In this document: positions 10,968 to 19,874 of the stretch, one piece after another
Numbering within the stretch: the stretch's first letter is position 1
Layout: each line of letters begins with the position of its first letter
Origin: Pseudomonadales bacterium
GTDB taxonomy: Bacteria; Pseudomonadota; Gammaproteobacteria; Pseudomonadales; IMCC2047
Direction: 5' to 3'
Length of the DNA: 64,000 nt
NCBI GenBank assembly: GCA_024234615.1
Contig: JACKNY010000001.1
Span: 1,764,501 to 1,828,500, forward strand
Translations under genes and position numbers: made by a program
The notes under the pieces: model-generated
The model's input: only the letters and a program-made list of their open reading frames with translations
The model's database searches: none
Told to the model about the DNA's origin: nothing

Positions 10968-11636
10968 ATGGAACAACTGGATCACATTATAGCCATACTT
11001 GCAATTACCATGGGGGTCGGCTGGGCCAGCGGTATCAATCTGTACGCCACCCTACTGATGCTTGGCATCATGGCCAACACCGGCCATATGGCCTTGCCAG
11101 CCAATCTTGAAATATTAGCTGACCCTTTGGTGATGTCGGCAGCAGGCCTAATGTACATGGTTGAATTTACCGCCGACAAAATCCCTGGCGTCGATACCGG
11201 TTGGGATAGCATCCACAGCTTTATCCGTATACCAGCTGGTGCTGTATTGGCAGCAACGCTAATTGGCGATACTAGCCCTGCTATTGAGTTAGCGGCAGCT
11301 ATCGTTGGCGGGAGCCTGGCTACAGCCTCGCATGCCGCTAAAGCGGGCAGTAGAATCATCGTCAATACTTCTCCTGAACCCTTCAGTAACTGGCTGGTTT
11401 CGCTGGGGGAAGATATCGCGGTATTTATAGGATTATGGACAGCCATTCAACATCCTTGGATATTTCTAGTGTTGTTGCTGGCTTTTCTCATTCTTCTCAT
11501 TTGGCTGCTGCCAAAAATTTGGACTGGGGTTAAAAGGGTTTTTTGCGCGATCTCACGGTTTTTCAAAAGCTCAGTAACAAATCAAGGCTCCAAACCTGCT
11601 ATTCCCGTAATCAAAAGCAATAAAGACTCATTTTAA
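10968..11636 (+). CDS. DUF4126 family membrane protein
   Basis: A 222-residue inner-membrane protein with about five to six hydrophobic helices. It has the DUF4126 signature near residue 20 (GWASGINLYATLLMLG), then VEFTADKIPGVDTGWDS around residue 68 and the polar stretch ASHAAKAGSRIIVNTSPEP around 120. The family role is unknown. The C-terminal tail after the last helix is basic and cytoplasmic. It is divergent from the lipoprotein/dinG pair and lies 123 bases before the first PrsT-like gene; there is no sign that it belongs to that system. Confidence 0.85.
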   Translation: MEQLDHIIAILAITMGVGWASGINLYATLLMLGIMANTGHMALPANLEILADPLVMSAAGLMYMVEFTADKIPGVDTGWDSIHSFIRIPAGAVLAATLIGDTSPAIELAAAIVGGSLATASHAAKAGSRIIVNTSPEPFSNWLVSLGEDIAVFIGLWTAIQHPWIFLVLLLAFLILLIWLLPKIWTGVKRVFCAISRFFKSSVTNQGSKPAIPVIKSNKDSF

Positions 11637-11759
11637 AAAAGAGTTTACCGAAATAGCGGTTAGAAACCTCTGACTAATTCAAATACCTCAATGGAAGAAA
11701 CTTCAGCTTAGTCCTATACTTTCAGCCTAAAGCTTTACCGCACCAGGATTGTAAATCGA

Positions 11760-14585
11760 ATGATAATATCTTTACCCTTAGGTCTTCGTACTCTGATTCG
11801 TCAGATAATACCCGCCTTCATCACATTTTTTTTGATCATGCCCGTCTTTGCCGATAACGATAAAATGGCAAATAGTTTCTATGAAGACGCTGTAACACAA
11901 TTTAATGAACAAAAATATGAAGCGGCCATTATTCAGCTTAAGAATGCATTACAAAAAAATCCACGCTTACTCCCCGCTTTGGTTCTTCTAGGGCAAGCTC
12001 ACCTAAAAGCCGGCAATTACGCTGCAGCCGAAACAACACTTAAAGACGCCGGTGAATTAGGCGCAGATCCCTCCCTATTAGCAATACCACTGGCAAAAAG
12101 CTACATGGCGCAATTTAAGCATGATATTTTTTTAGCCCAGTCTCTACCTAAACTACCGAAAAAAATACTTGCCGAACTTCTCGTACTACGCGCCCAAGCC
12201 GCGCTGGAAATTGGTAATGATAAGGCGTTTCTTGACGCCTTGAGCGAAGCGGAAAACATAGATCCTAATGCGGCTGAATTACTCGCCACAAAGGCCACAC
12301 GGGCAATGCAATTAGGTGAGCTGGCAGAAGCGGAAAAAATCATTGATAGATTGCTTGATCTTTACCCGCGCAGCCCAGATAGCTGGATTGCACAAGCATC
12401 GCTCAAGCAACTTCAAGGAGATGCGGAAAGTGCGCTGAAAAACTATGACCTAGCGCTTTCCCTTGACCCAGAGCGCAGTGAAGCTCGTATAGCCAAGGTA
12501 AGCCTACTGCTCGACCTTGGTAGAGACAATGAAACCACACCGGAACTCAAAAAATTATCGGAAACGCGTAACTCAGATCCCCGCGTATCCTATCTACGTT
12601 CTATCAAGCTCGCGCGTGCCGGAGACGAACATGGCAGTCGTGATGCCCTCAACAGGGCTCTTAATGTCATCGAAGTGATGGGGCCAGATATCGTAGACCG
12701 AAATCAGCAACTGATACTGATCTCCGCCATTGCCAACCTCAACCTGGGTAACAAGGATTTCGCTCTACATAACTTTGAAAAATACGTAAAAATGGGGGGC
12801 AACGAAGTTGGGCCGCTCATATCATTGGCTAAACTCTATGTCGGTAGAGGTGACTATCTTAACGCCACTGATATTTTAGAAAAACTAATGGAGCAGATTC
12901 GATTTACCCCCGACCTGATATCACTGCTGACAGAGGCCTATCACGGCGCAGGTCAGCATCAAAAAGCCGTTAACCTACTCGAATACGCGACATCCAATGC
13001 ATACGATTCCCCCAAACTGAATACTAGGTTGGCTATTTCCCGGCTCCAAGCCGGCTATATTGATCGGGGTATGCAGGATCTAGAGAAGATTTTCAATAAA
13101 ACTGAAACGAAAGTACTCGCGGGTCTGCCACTCGTGCTGATGTATTTAAACAGAGGAGACTTTAACCATGCACATCAAGCCTCCGAACAGCTCTTAAAGT
13201 TAGAACCTGAAAATCTGACTTACATCAGTTTACTTGCCATCAGCAAAGTCAGCCTGGGTGATCTTAAGCTGGCACGACAGCTATTTGAAAAACTGCTAAC
13301 CAATGACGCCTCACGTACTACGGCAGAAATAAATCTCGCTAAAATCAACACCTTGGAACACAACTTCACCGAGGCCAAATCGCTATTATCTGCAGTACTC
13401 ATACGAGAGCCGAAAAATAGTCAAGCGATGCTAGAAATGTCGCGGATTTCAATGCGTGAAAACAACACTCGCGATGCCCTTAAATGGGCTACCGACGCAA
13501 CTGCCGCTAACCCCGAGTCATTCAATACCAAGCGCTATTTAATTGAACTCTTAATTCAAACTGGCGAACTAGCCGAAGCGGCCAAATACGCCACAGAGCA
13601 AGCGGAAAAATATCAACACAACCTGTATGTACTCGAAACTCAACTAAAGGTACTGATAGCGCAAAATGAGACTAAGCAGGCGCTGGGACTGCTTAGTAAA
13701 ATGGCCAGCTTAGCGGCATCCAATCCTGACTGGCTCCTGCGCATTGCGCGCTATCAAATCGCTTTAGATGCTCAGGAACAAGCAAGCTACGCACTTTTTA
13801 AAGCGCTTCAGAGCAACCCAATGCACTCCGAGTCCAGAGTCTTGTTGACAGAAACACAGCTATCGCTTGGCCGAATAGATGAAGCAATGGACAATGCTAA
13901 ATTTCTAGTAAATAAATTTCCACAAATGAGTATCGGCTTTCGTCTTCTTGGCGATCTGATGATGCAGCAAAAAAAGTACCCGGAGGCAGAACAGCAATAT
14001 AAAAAAGCACTTTCGCGGCAGTCACTATCAGAACTGACTTTACGGCTGCATATCGCGCAGCGGCGCGCCAAAGAATTGAACTCAGCAGAAACAACGTTAA
14101 CCAGTTGGTTAAGTAATAACCCAGAAGACCTGCTTATTAAAAACGCATTAGCGGAGTTTTATGTTGCCCAAAATAAATACACAGATGCGGCCAAGGTCTA
14201 CTCCCAACTCATCGCACTACAACCCCAAAACCCCTACTTGCATAATAATTTAGCCAATACGCTACTTTACCTAGAAAAGCACAATGAGGCGATGGCATCG
14301 GCGCGGCGTGCTTATGAGATACTGCCCAAAAACCCTTCAATAAACGACACTCTGGGCTGGCTGCTTATTCTCAGTGGTGACTTTGAACAAGGCTTGTCCT
14401 ACTTACGTGAAGCATTAACTCGTGCAGCAGACAATGCAGAAATACGTTACCATATTGCTGTTGCACTACACCGTTTGGGGCGCGACCAAGAGGCTTTATT
14501 AGAACTCAACCGGATTCTTAAGCGGCCTCAAAATTTTAATGGCCGTAAAGAGGCAGAAGCACTGAAAATTCAGCTCGATGGCTAG
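11760..14585 (+). CDS. PrsT-like PEP-CTERM-system TPR protein (copy 1)
   Basis: A 941-residue exported protein built almost wholly of tandem TPR helices. The N-terminal repeat (YEAAIIQLKNALQKNP, then LLGQAHLKAGNYAAAE) and the C-terminal DTLGWL ... EIRYHIAVALHRLG match the PEP_TPR_lipo/PrsT family found with PEP-CTERM/exosortase loci, where it is thought to help export or assembly of sorted proteins and polysaccharide. It has a signal peptide ending near MPVFA, but unlike classical PrsT I see no lipobox Cys, so it may be periplasmic rather than lipidated. AGGA lies 11 bases before ATG. A terminator follows immediately, then a PEP-CTERM-like gene; a second copy faces it. Confidence 0.85.
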   Translation: MIISLPLGLRTLIRQIIPAFITFFLIMPVFADNDKMANSFYEDAVTQFNEQKYEAAIIQLKNALQKNPRLLPALVLLGQAHLKAGNYAAAETTLKDAGELGADPSLLAIPLAKSYMAQFKHDIFLAQSLPKLPKKILAELLVLRAQAALEIGNDKAFLDALSEAENIDPNAAELLATKATRAMQLGELAEAEKIIDRLLDLYPRSPDSWIAQASLKQLQGDAESALKNYDLALSLDPERSEARIAKVSLLLDLGRDNETTPELKKLSETRNSDPRVSYLRSIKLARAGDEHGSRDALNRALNVIEVMGPDIVDRNQQLILISAIANLNLGNKDFALHNFEKYVKMGGNEVGPLISLAKLYVGRGDYLNATDILEKLMEQIRFTPDLISLLTEAYHGAGQHQKAVNLLEYATSNAYDSPKLNTRLAISRLQAGYIDRGMQDLEKIFNKTETKVLAGLPLVLMYLNRGDFNHAHQASEQLLKLEPENLTYISLLAISKVSLGDLKLARQLFEKLLTNDASRTTAEINLAKINTLEHNFTEAKSLLSAVLIREPKNSQAMLEMSRISMRENNTRDALKWATDATAANPESFNTKRYLIELLIQTGELAEAAKYATEQAEKYQHNLYVLETQLKVLIAQNETKQALGLLSKMASLAASNPDWLLRIARYQIALDAQEQASYALFKALQSNPMHSESRVLLTETQLSLGRIDEAMDNAKFLVNKFPQMSIGFRLLGDLMMQQKKYPEAEQQYKKALSRQSLSELTLRLHIAQRRAKELNSAETTLTSWLSNNPEDLLIKNALAEFYVAQNKYTDAAKVYSQLIALQPQNPYLHNNLANTLLYLEKHNEAMASARRAYEILPKNPSINDTLGWLLILSGDFEQGLSYLREALTRAADNAEIRYHIAVALHRLGRDQEALLELNRILKRPQNFNGRKEAEALKIQLDG

Positions 14586-14612
14586 GCACAGCACCAAGTG
14601 TCAGTTTTTTTT
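14585..14612 (+). terminator. Rho-independent terminator after PrsT copy 1
   Basis: GGCAC at 14585-14589 pairs with GTGTC at 14598-14602 (one G-U) across an 8-base loop, followed by eight T residues at 14605-14612. It starts right at the stop codon of the upstream gene, so transcription of the TPR gene should be uncoupled from the PEP-CTERM-like gene that follows. Confidence 0.6.
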
Positions 14613-14687
14613 ACACATCCATCAAGGCAATTCTGTTTTTTTAAACAGAGATTAACTATCTTGTTGATTTTAAAGATATATTTAATA

Positions 14688-14704
14688 TTGGTTCGAATAT
14701 TGCT
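14688..14704 (+). promoter_or_regulatory. Predicted sigma-54 (RpoN) promoter
   Basis: The sequence TTGG-TTCG-AATA-TTGCT places GG at 14690-14691 and GC at 14702-14703 with exactly 10 bases between them. That is the -24/-12 spacing of RpoN promoters, and both the TTGG and TTGCT elements match. The predicted transcript would start near 14715, about 48 bases before the ATG of the PEP-CTERM-like gene. PEP-CTERM systems in other bacteria carry the PrsK/PrsR two-component pair with a sigma-54-dependent activator, which fits. No prsK/prsR is in this window. Confidence 0.6.
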
Positions 14705-14762
14705 TTGGTATCGATAGTACAAATTTAGTTATTACCATTTAAGGACTGCGGGTAGAACCCTT

Positions 14763-15605
14763 ATGAAACAGATTGTAAATATCATAAAAATAGTAAGCGC
14801 AAGCATCTTGCTTTCTGGTACATGGTCAAGCGCTCATGCCGCATTTGAAATGTATCTTGTGGACAGCGACCTATATAACGAAAGCGCTACTGATAGCGTA
14901 ACTGGTGATAATATCACTGCACAGTTATCTGGGTGGGCTAATACTAGCGGCTATGCGACCGGTAACGGTGGTGGTAGCAGTGCCAACGATGAATTCGTTT
15001 CCTATAACCTCTCTTCATACAGCAGTGGCATTGTAATTAACCGCAACGAGAGCAGCCCCGAGCACGCCATTGATAACTATGGTCCAGAAGAATTTGTATT
15101 ATTCGTGTTTAATCAGCCCGTTGTGTTGACTGATCTCTGGATCGGCTGGCCCGATAACACCTATGACACTGACATGACGGTTCTTGCATACACCGGCACC
15201 GATTCCTACAACTCCACTTATATGCCGAACTTGAATTCAGATCCTACAGATACAACGGGAACTACCCGTGGCTTGACAAATGCAGGATGGGATTTAGTGG
15301 GTGATCCAAACTATAGTGGCCACCTATCCAATGTAGACTCAGATAAGTATGTTTCAATTAAAAATACTGGTAATGTCGCATCAACCCATTGGTTAGTCGG
15401 TGCCTATAACAAATACCTTTCTGGTGCAGTATCCGGTATTACTAATGATGACGATTATGCCAAACTTAAAAAAATCAGAGGGTTTGTTAATGAAACCCCT
15501 GGCTGCCAACCCGGCGACCCCTGCAATGGAACAGTTCCCTCACCAGCAACAGCCGCGCTGTTAGGATTAGGGTTACTTTTACTGAGAAAACGCAAACTCA
15601 TCTAA
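14763..15605 (+). CDS. Secreted protein with PEP-CTERM-like sorting tail
   Basis: A 280-residue protein with a signal peptide (MKQIVNIIKI..., cleavage near AHAA) and a tripartite C-terminal sorting signal. The signal comprises VPSPATAALLG, a leucine/glycine transmembrane stretch, then the basic end RKRKLI. The canonical Pro-Glu-Pro is replaced by Pro-Ser-Pro. The middle is rich in Ser, Asn, Asp, Tyr and Thr and short of Cys, as in exosortase-sorted surface proteins; the only Cys pair (CQPGDPC) sits just before the tail. Exosortase would cleave the tail and anchor or release the protein at the surface, but no exosortase gene is visible here. A sigma-54-type promoter lies upstream. Confidence 0.8.
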   Translation: MKQIVNIIKIVSASILLSGTWSSAHAAFEMYLVDSDLYNESATDSVTGDNITAQLSGWANTSGYATGNGGGSSANDEFVSYNLSSYSSGIVINRNESSPEHAIDNYGPEEFVLFVFNQPVVLTDLWIGWPDNTYDTDMTVLAYTGTDSYNSTYMPNLNSDPTDTTGTTRGLTNAGWDLVGDPNYSGHLSNVDSDKYVSIKNTGNVASTHWLVGAYNKYLSGAVSGITNDDDYAKLKKIRGFVNETPGCQPGDPCNGTVPSPATAALLGLGLLLLRKRKLI

Positions 15606-15623
15606 GCCCTCAAACTTGAAAAA

Positions 15624-15649
15624 AAAACGCCTTTAACTGGGCGTTTTTT
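15624..15649. terminator. Bidirectional terminator between PEP-CTERM-like gene and PrsT copy 2
   Basis: AAAACGCC at 15624-15631 pairs with GGCGTTTT at 15640-15647 over an 8-base loop. T runs follow on the plus strand and A runs precede it (T on the minus strand), so it can end transcription of both convergent genes. Confidence 0.8.
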
Positions 15650-15667
15650 ATTTCTCCGAGAAAGGTT

Positions 15668-18454
15668 TTACCTCCCTTCCCCCATTTCATTTAATAGCTG
15701 CTTAGCGCTTTGCTCTTCAGAAAAACCTGGGTAATCCCGGAGCAAGCGTGTTAATTCTTTTTTCGCCTGTTCGTTTTGATTATTTTTATGCAAAGCAACG
15801 GCTAAATGATAGCGGATTTCCGGCATCGTCGGGGCCTTACTTGCCGCATCACGAATGATCTCTAAAGCCTTCTTTTTATCCCCCATATGTAACATTATCC
15901 AGCCGAGGGTATCAGCAATCTCTGCTTTATCCGGTGCGACGGCAAGCGCGCGTTCTGCATAGTCAAGACTACGTTGATCTTGCTTTAGCCAATAAAGCCA
16001 AGCTAAATTATTCAGCACCACGGGGTTATTTGGCACTTGCTCAATCAGCTGTTCGTATAGTTCTACCGCTTTCTGGTTTTGTTCTAATTTTTGGTACACA
16101 GACGCAAGGCGTAATCTGTTACCGGCATCCTGAGGTACCGCATCGACATAAGACTGTAATCTGTCAGCAGCAGTTTCCCAGTTACCCTGCGCACTGTATT
16201 GCTCAAATAACACGCTCACAAGATAGGCCGTTTTCGCTTGTGCAAATGCCTGCTCATATCGTGCCAACGCCTGTTCAGGTTGCTCCTTGGCAAGCATCAA
16301 ATCTCCAGTTAACTGTTGACCTAAATAACTGCCAACGTACCATTTTTCAATCTTGGCAATCTCACTTTCCGCGTCTTTAAATTTCTTCTCGCTAATCAAT
16401 AATTGCGACTTCGCTAACAACGCTGGCAAATAGCGCTCATCAAGTTGCAATATTTCATCAATGAAGGTTAATGCTTGCCTTGGTTGCTTTTCTGTCATCA
16501 AAATTTGCACCATCTGCATACGATGCGACAAATCTTTCTGATTAAAATTAATCAGCTTCTGCAGTTGGTGTTTAGCTTCTTCGTTTTCACCCTTAGCGAG
16601 ATGAACCCGTGACAGCGCGGATGCTATTTGCACATTGTCCAGGTGTTCAGTTTGAAATTTACGGGCTTCATTTAGGGCTTTATCAAGTTCGTTTTTGGAA
16701 AGATAGTAATTCACCAGAATTTCTACGGGCTGTAGGGCATTTGGGTTGCGCATTCTCGCCTGTTTAATCCAGTCAAGCATCTTGCTTTCATCACCATTGG
16801 CCTGCGCCAATTGGGCAAGCGCAAGCAGAGACTGCATATGATTAGGACTTATAGCTAAAACCTGTTGGTATTTTGCAGCTGATAAATCCAATTTATTTTC
16901 CCGAAAATCCAGCTTTGCCAACGAGAGTATTGCGGGAATAAATTTGTTATTAATCGCTAATGCTTTTTGATAGGCATCCCTGGCAGCCGCGCTATCGCCC
17001 TGCGCTTCATAGACTAAGCCTCTGAGATTATAAAAATTACTTTTCTGTGGTGAAATTTTAATCGCATTATCGATAGTTTTGAATGCCATATTAAACTGCC
17101 CCTGCTTGATATAAGACAAGGTCAACATAATGCTAGTCATTTCATCGGAGGCATCCTTACTATTGAGTTCTTCTAACTGCTTTATTGCTTCTTTGGTGTT
17201 TCCTGCGGCTAAATTTGCCAGCGCAATCTGAGCCTGCGCCCCTTCAATATTTGGCTCTATTTGTATCGCGCGATTCAGGGCGGCCGTTCCTTTTTCAAAC
17301 TCCCCCATTTTCATATAAGCCCGACCAAGAACATTGAGTAACTGTGCGTCCTGATGTTCTTGCCCCTGATCCGCCGTCTCCAATATATCGACAGCACTCG
17401 AAGGATCCCCCAACTTGAGATAAGTCGCCCCTAATACCCGAGCAGCGGTTATATGCGTTGGTTTTAGCGCAATAAATTTTTCGAGATATATTTTGGCTTG
17501 CTCAAAATTATCCTGTGCATAATGGGCCGCACCTAATACAAAAAAACTGAGTTGATGGTTCGGACTCATACGCAACACCTTCTCTGCTGACGTCTGCGCC
17601 TGCGGATATTCCTGTGCGTCTAACTGTAACCTTGCCATAATGAAATTTGCATGGGGCTGCATCTCGTTTTGTTGCAATACATCTTGAACGTCTGCTCTGG
17701 CGGCATCTAATTGCTTTAACCGGATATAAGCTTCCGCGCGCGCGAGCCGAGCGCCCATATGATGCAGCTCTACCTTGATAATTTTGCTGAAAACCGCGAT
17801 CGCTTCCGGAAATTTATCCTGCGATGCTAAGACCTGCCCTTTGGTGAAAAGCGCTTCGATAAAGGCCGGATCTTGTGTTAACGCCTTATCGATATCTACC
17901 AACCCCTCATCTATTTCTCCTTCCATAAGAGCGAGCCGGGCTCGTCCCAATAAAGCATATGCTTGTCCTCCCAATTCAATCGCCTGCTTGAAAGATGCCC
18001 TAGCGTCCTCCAGTTTATTTTTCGCTAGGTATAAATGACCCTGGATCGCCAGCGCCTCGGCATGCTCATCAGGATTGCTAAATACCTTATTTTCAAGTGT
18101 CGCTAATGCTTCATCCACCTTTCCTTGATTTAGCAATGCTTTCGCTAAAAGTATTTGTGTTTTGTCCTGCTCCGATCCAAGCGAAAGCGCAACCTTGAGT
18201 TCCTTTTCTGCATCAATAAAGCTACCACTTGCCAAATATACTTGGCCCAGTAAAAATCTTGCTTGTGTATTTTTTGAATTTTTCTGCAGCTCGTTCTTCA
18301 GCTGGATAATAGCGGACTGAAACTCCTTCTTTTCGTAATAGCTCTGCGCATCTGACAAATAATCCGCCGCGACGCCTAAAGACAACCCCAGTAGTCCGGG
18401 CAATAGCAGCTGGTTTCGAAAAAATTGACTGATGGGTTTACGACGATATTTCAT
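15668..18454 (-). CDS. PrsT-like PEP-CTERM-system TPR protein (copy 2)
   Basis: A 928-residue exported TPR protein, a paralogue of the one at 11760. It shares the N-terminal pattern SAIIQLKNELQKN then LLGQVYLASGSFIDAEKEL, and the C-terminal ADTLGWIMLHMGD ... EIRYHLAVALHKN. The signal peptide is long and basic (KYRRKPISQFFRN) with a hydrophobic core ending GVAADY and no lipobox Cys. ATG at 18454 (AAGGA about 10 bases upstream) is chosen over TTG at 18460. A weak GG-N10-GC sigma-54-like element lies upstream at 18504-18517 on this strand. It converges on the PEP-CTERM-like gene, sharing a terminator. Confidence 0.85.
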   Translation of the reverse strand: MKYRRKPISQFFRNQLLLPGLLGLSLGVAADYLSDAQSYYEKKEFQSAIIQLKNELQKNSKNTQARFLLGQVYLASGSFIDAEKELKVALSLGSEQDKTQILLAKALLNQGKVDEALATLENKVFSNPDEHAEALAIQGHLYLAKNKLEDARASFKQAIELGGQAYALLGRARLALMEGEIDEGLVDIDKALTQDPAFIEALFTKGQVLASQDKFPEAIAVFSKIIKVELHHMGARLARAEAYIRLKQLDAARADVQDVLQQNEMQPHANFIMARLQLDAQEYPQAQTSAEKVLRMSPNHQLSFFVLGAAHYAQDNFEQAKIYLEKFIALKPTHITAARVLGATYLKLGDPSSAVDILETADQGQEHQDAQLLNVLGRAYMKMGEFEKGTAALNRAIQIEPNIEGAQAQIALANLAAGNTKEAIKQLEELNSKDASDEMTSIMLTLSYIKQGQFNMAFKTIDNAIKISPQKSNFYNLRGLVYEAQGDSAAARDAYQKALAINNKFIPAILSLAKLDFRENKLDLSAAKYQQVLAISPNHMQSLLALAQLAQANGDESKMLDWIKQARMRNPNALQPVEILVNYYLSKNELDKALNEARKFQTEHLDNVQIASALSRVHLAKGENEEAKHQLQKLINFNQKDLSHRMQMVQILMTEKQPRQALTFIDEILQLDERYLPALLAKSQLLISEKKFKDAESEIAKIEKWYVGSYLGQQLTGDLMLAKEQPEQALARYEQAFAQAKTAYLVSVLFEQYSAQGNWETAADRLQSYVDAVPQDAGNRLRLASVYQKLEQNQKAVELYEQLIEQVPNNPVVLNNLAWLYWLKQDQRSLDYAERALAVAPDKAEIADTLGWIMLHMGDKKKALEIIRDAASKAPTMPEIRYHLAVALHKNNQNEQAKKELTRLLRDYPGFSEEQSAKQLLNEMGEGR

Positions 18455-18676
18455 TACCAATGATTCCTTTACGACGACCGCTACGGTCCGATTTGAGTGG
18501 CTGGCTGAAAACTAACCTGATATTAAAAACACGGCAAGAGTTTTAACTTTAGCTGAATTTTGTTAACTTGAATTTACCGCCTGGATATTCAATAAAACCC
18601 AGAGCGGGCGGCACTATTACTATAGCTAATAATCACAGATTTTCACTTGTTCATTATTTAAACACCTGGATTATCG

Positions 18677-19822
18677 ATGCATTGGCAAACAGAATTTCCC
18701 TTACATCAAGATTTGATCTATCTAAACCACGCGGCAGTTGCTCCCTGGCCAGCGCGTACCCTCGCCGCAGTTAACCAATTTGCCAAGGAAAATGTGGAAT
18801 ATGGCGCACGCAACTACCCTTCCTGGCTAACCACTGAAAATAAGCTCCGAGAGCGGCTACGCAAATTTATCAATGCCCCCAGCGTAGATGATATCGCACT
18901 GCTAAAAAACACATCTGAGGCATTGTCTGTTATTGCCTACGGTATTGACTGGAAACCGGGTGACAACTTGATTATTAGCGATCAGGAATTTCCCTCTAAC
19001 CGAATTGTATGGGAATCACTTTCCCGCTTTGGCGTAGAGGTGAAAGTGGCGACTTTAAGCGCATCAGACTCCCCTGAAGACGCTATTATTCATTTAATAG
19101 ATAACCGTACTCGACTTATTTCGATCAGCTCCGTTCAATACGCTACAGGATTGCGGATGGATTGCGCCGTTTTGGGTGAAGCCTGCCAACAAAGAGATCT
19201 GCTGTTCTGTATTGATGCTATCCAAAGCATTGGAGCCGGGCCGTTCGACGTTCAGGCCTATCATGCTGACTTTGTAGTCGCCGACGGACATAAATGGATG
19301 CTCGGTCCGGAAGGTCTTGCGCTATTTTACACCAGCCCAAAAGCTAGAAAGTTATTAAGTATTCAGCAATTTGGCTGGCATATGGTAAAAAATCGTGGCG
19401 ACTATGATCGCCTTAGCTGGGAGCCGGCCGATAACGCGCAGCGTTTTGAGTGCGGCAGCCCTAACATGCTGGGAGCACACGCGCTCAATGCTAGCTTGTC
19501 TTTGCTTGAAGAAGTCGGCAGCAAGGAGGTTGCTCGACTCATTGACGAGAAGGTCGATTACCTCATCAACCAGCTACAGCAACTACCAGAAATTCATCTG
19601 ATTAGCGATCTTAGACCGGAAAGGCGTTCTGGCATAGTAACCTTTAAACATAGCTCAATCGCTGCACAGCAGCTACACCAGCAATTATTAGCGGCCAATA
19701 TCGTCTGCGCCTGTCGTGGTGGCGGCATCCGGTTTTCTCCTCATTTTTATACTTCTACTGATAAGCTGAGCACGGCTATCGATTTTATCAGACGGATTTG
19801 CGGCCCTATTGTCTCCAGTTAA
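18677..19822 (+). CDS. Class V aminotransferase family PLP enzyme
   Basis: A 381-residue fold-type I PLP enzyme of the cysteine-desulfurase/selenocysteine-lyase-like group. The N-terminus LIYLNHAAVAPWPART is the family start. TSEALSVIAYG near residue 75 binds the cofactor phosphate, CIDAIQSIGAGPFDV near residue 178 holds the PLP-ring Asp, and ADGHKWMLGPEGLALFY near residue 200 has the Schiff-base Lys. RRSGIVTFK and RGGGIRFSPHFY close the fold. The substrate cannot be told from sequence; I see no clear desulfurase catalytic-loop Cys, so an epimerase, lyase or aminotransferase role is as likely. The next gene starts 52 bases downstream on the same strand. Confidence 0.85.
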   Translation: MHWQTEFPLHQDLIYLNHAAVAPWPARTLAAVNQFAKENVEYGARNYPSWLTTENKLRERLRKFINAPSVDDIALLKNTSEALSVIAYGIDWKPGDNLIISDQEFPSNRIVWESLSRFGVEVKVATLSASDSPEDAIIHLIDNRTRLISISSVQYATGLRMDCAVLGEACQQRDLLFCIDAIQSIGAGPFDVQAYHADFVVADGHKWMLGPEGLALFYTSPKARKLLSIQQFGWHMVKNRGDYDRLSWEPADNAQRFECGSPNMLGAHALNASLSLLEEVGSKEVARLIDEKVDYLINQLQQLPEIHLISDLRPERRSGIVTFKHSSIAAQQLHQQLLAANIVCACRGGGIRFSPHFYTSTDKLSTAIDFIRRICGPIVSS

Positions 19823-19874
19823 ACAACTCGATAACATCATCCCGTTCAGTAACATGGCAATTTAGAGCGAACGC

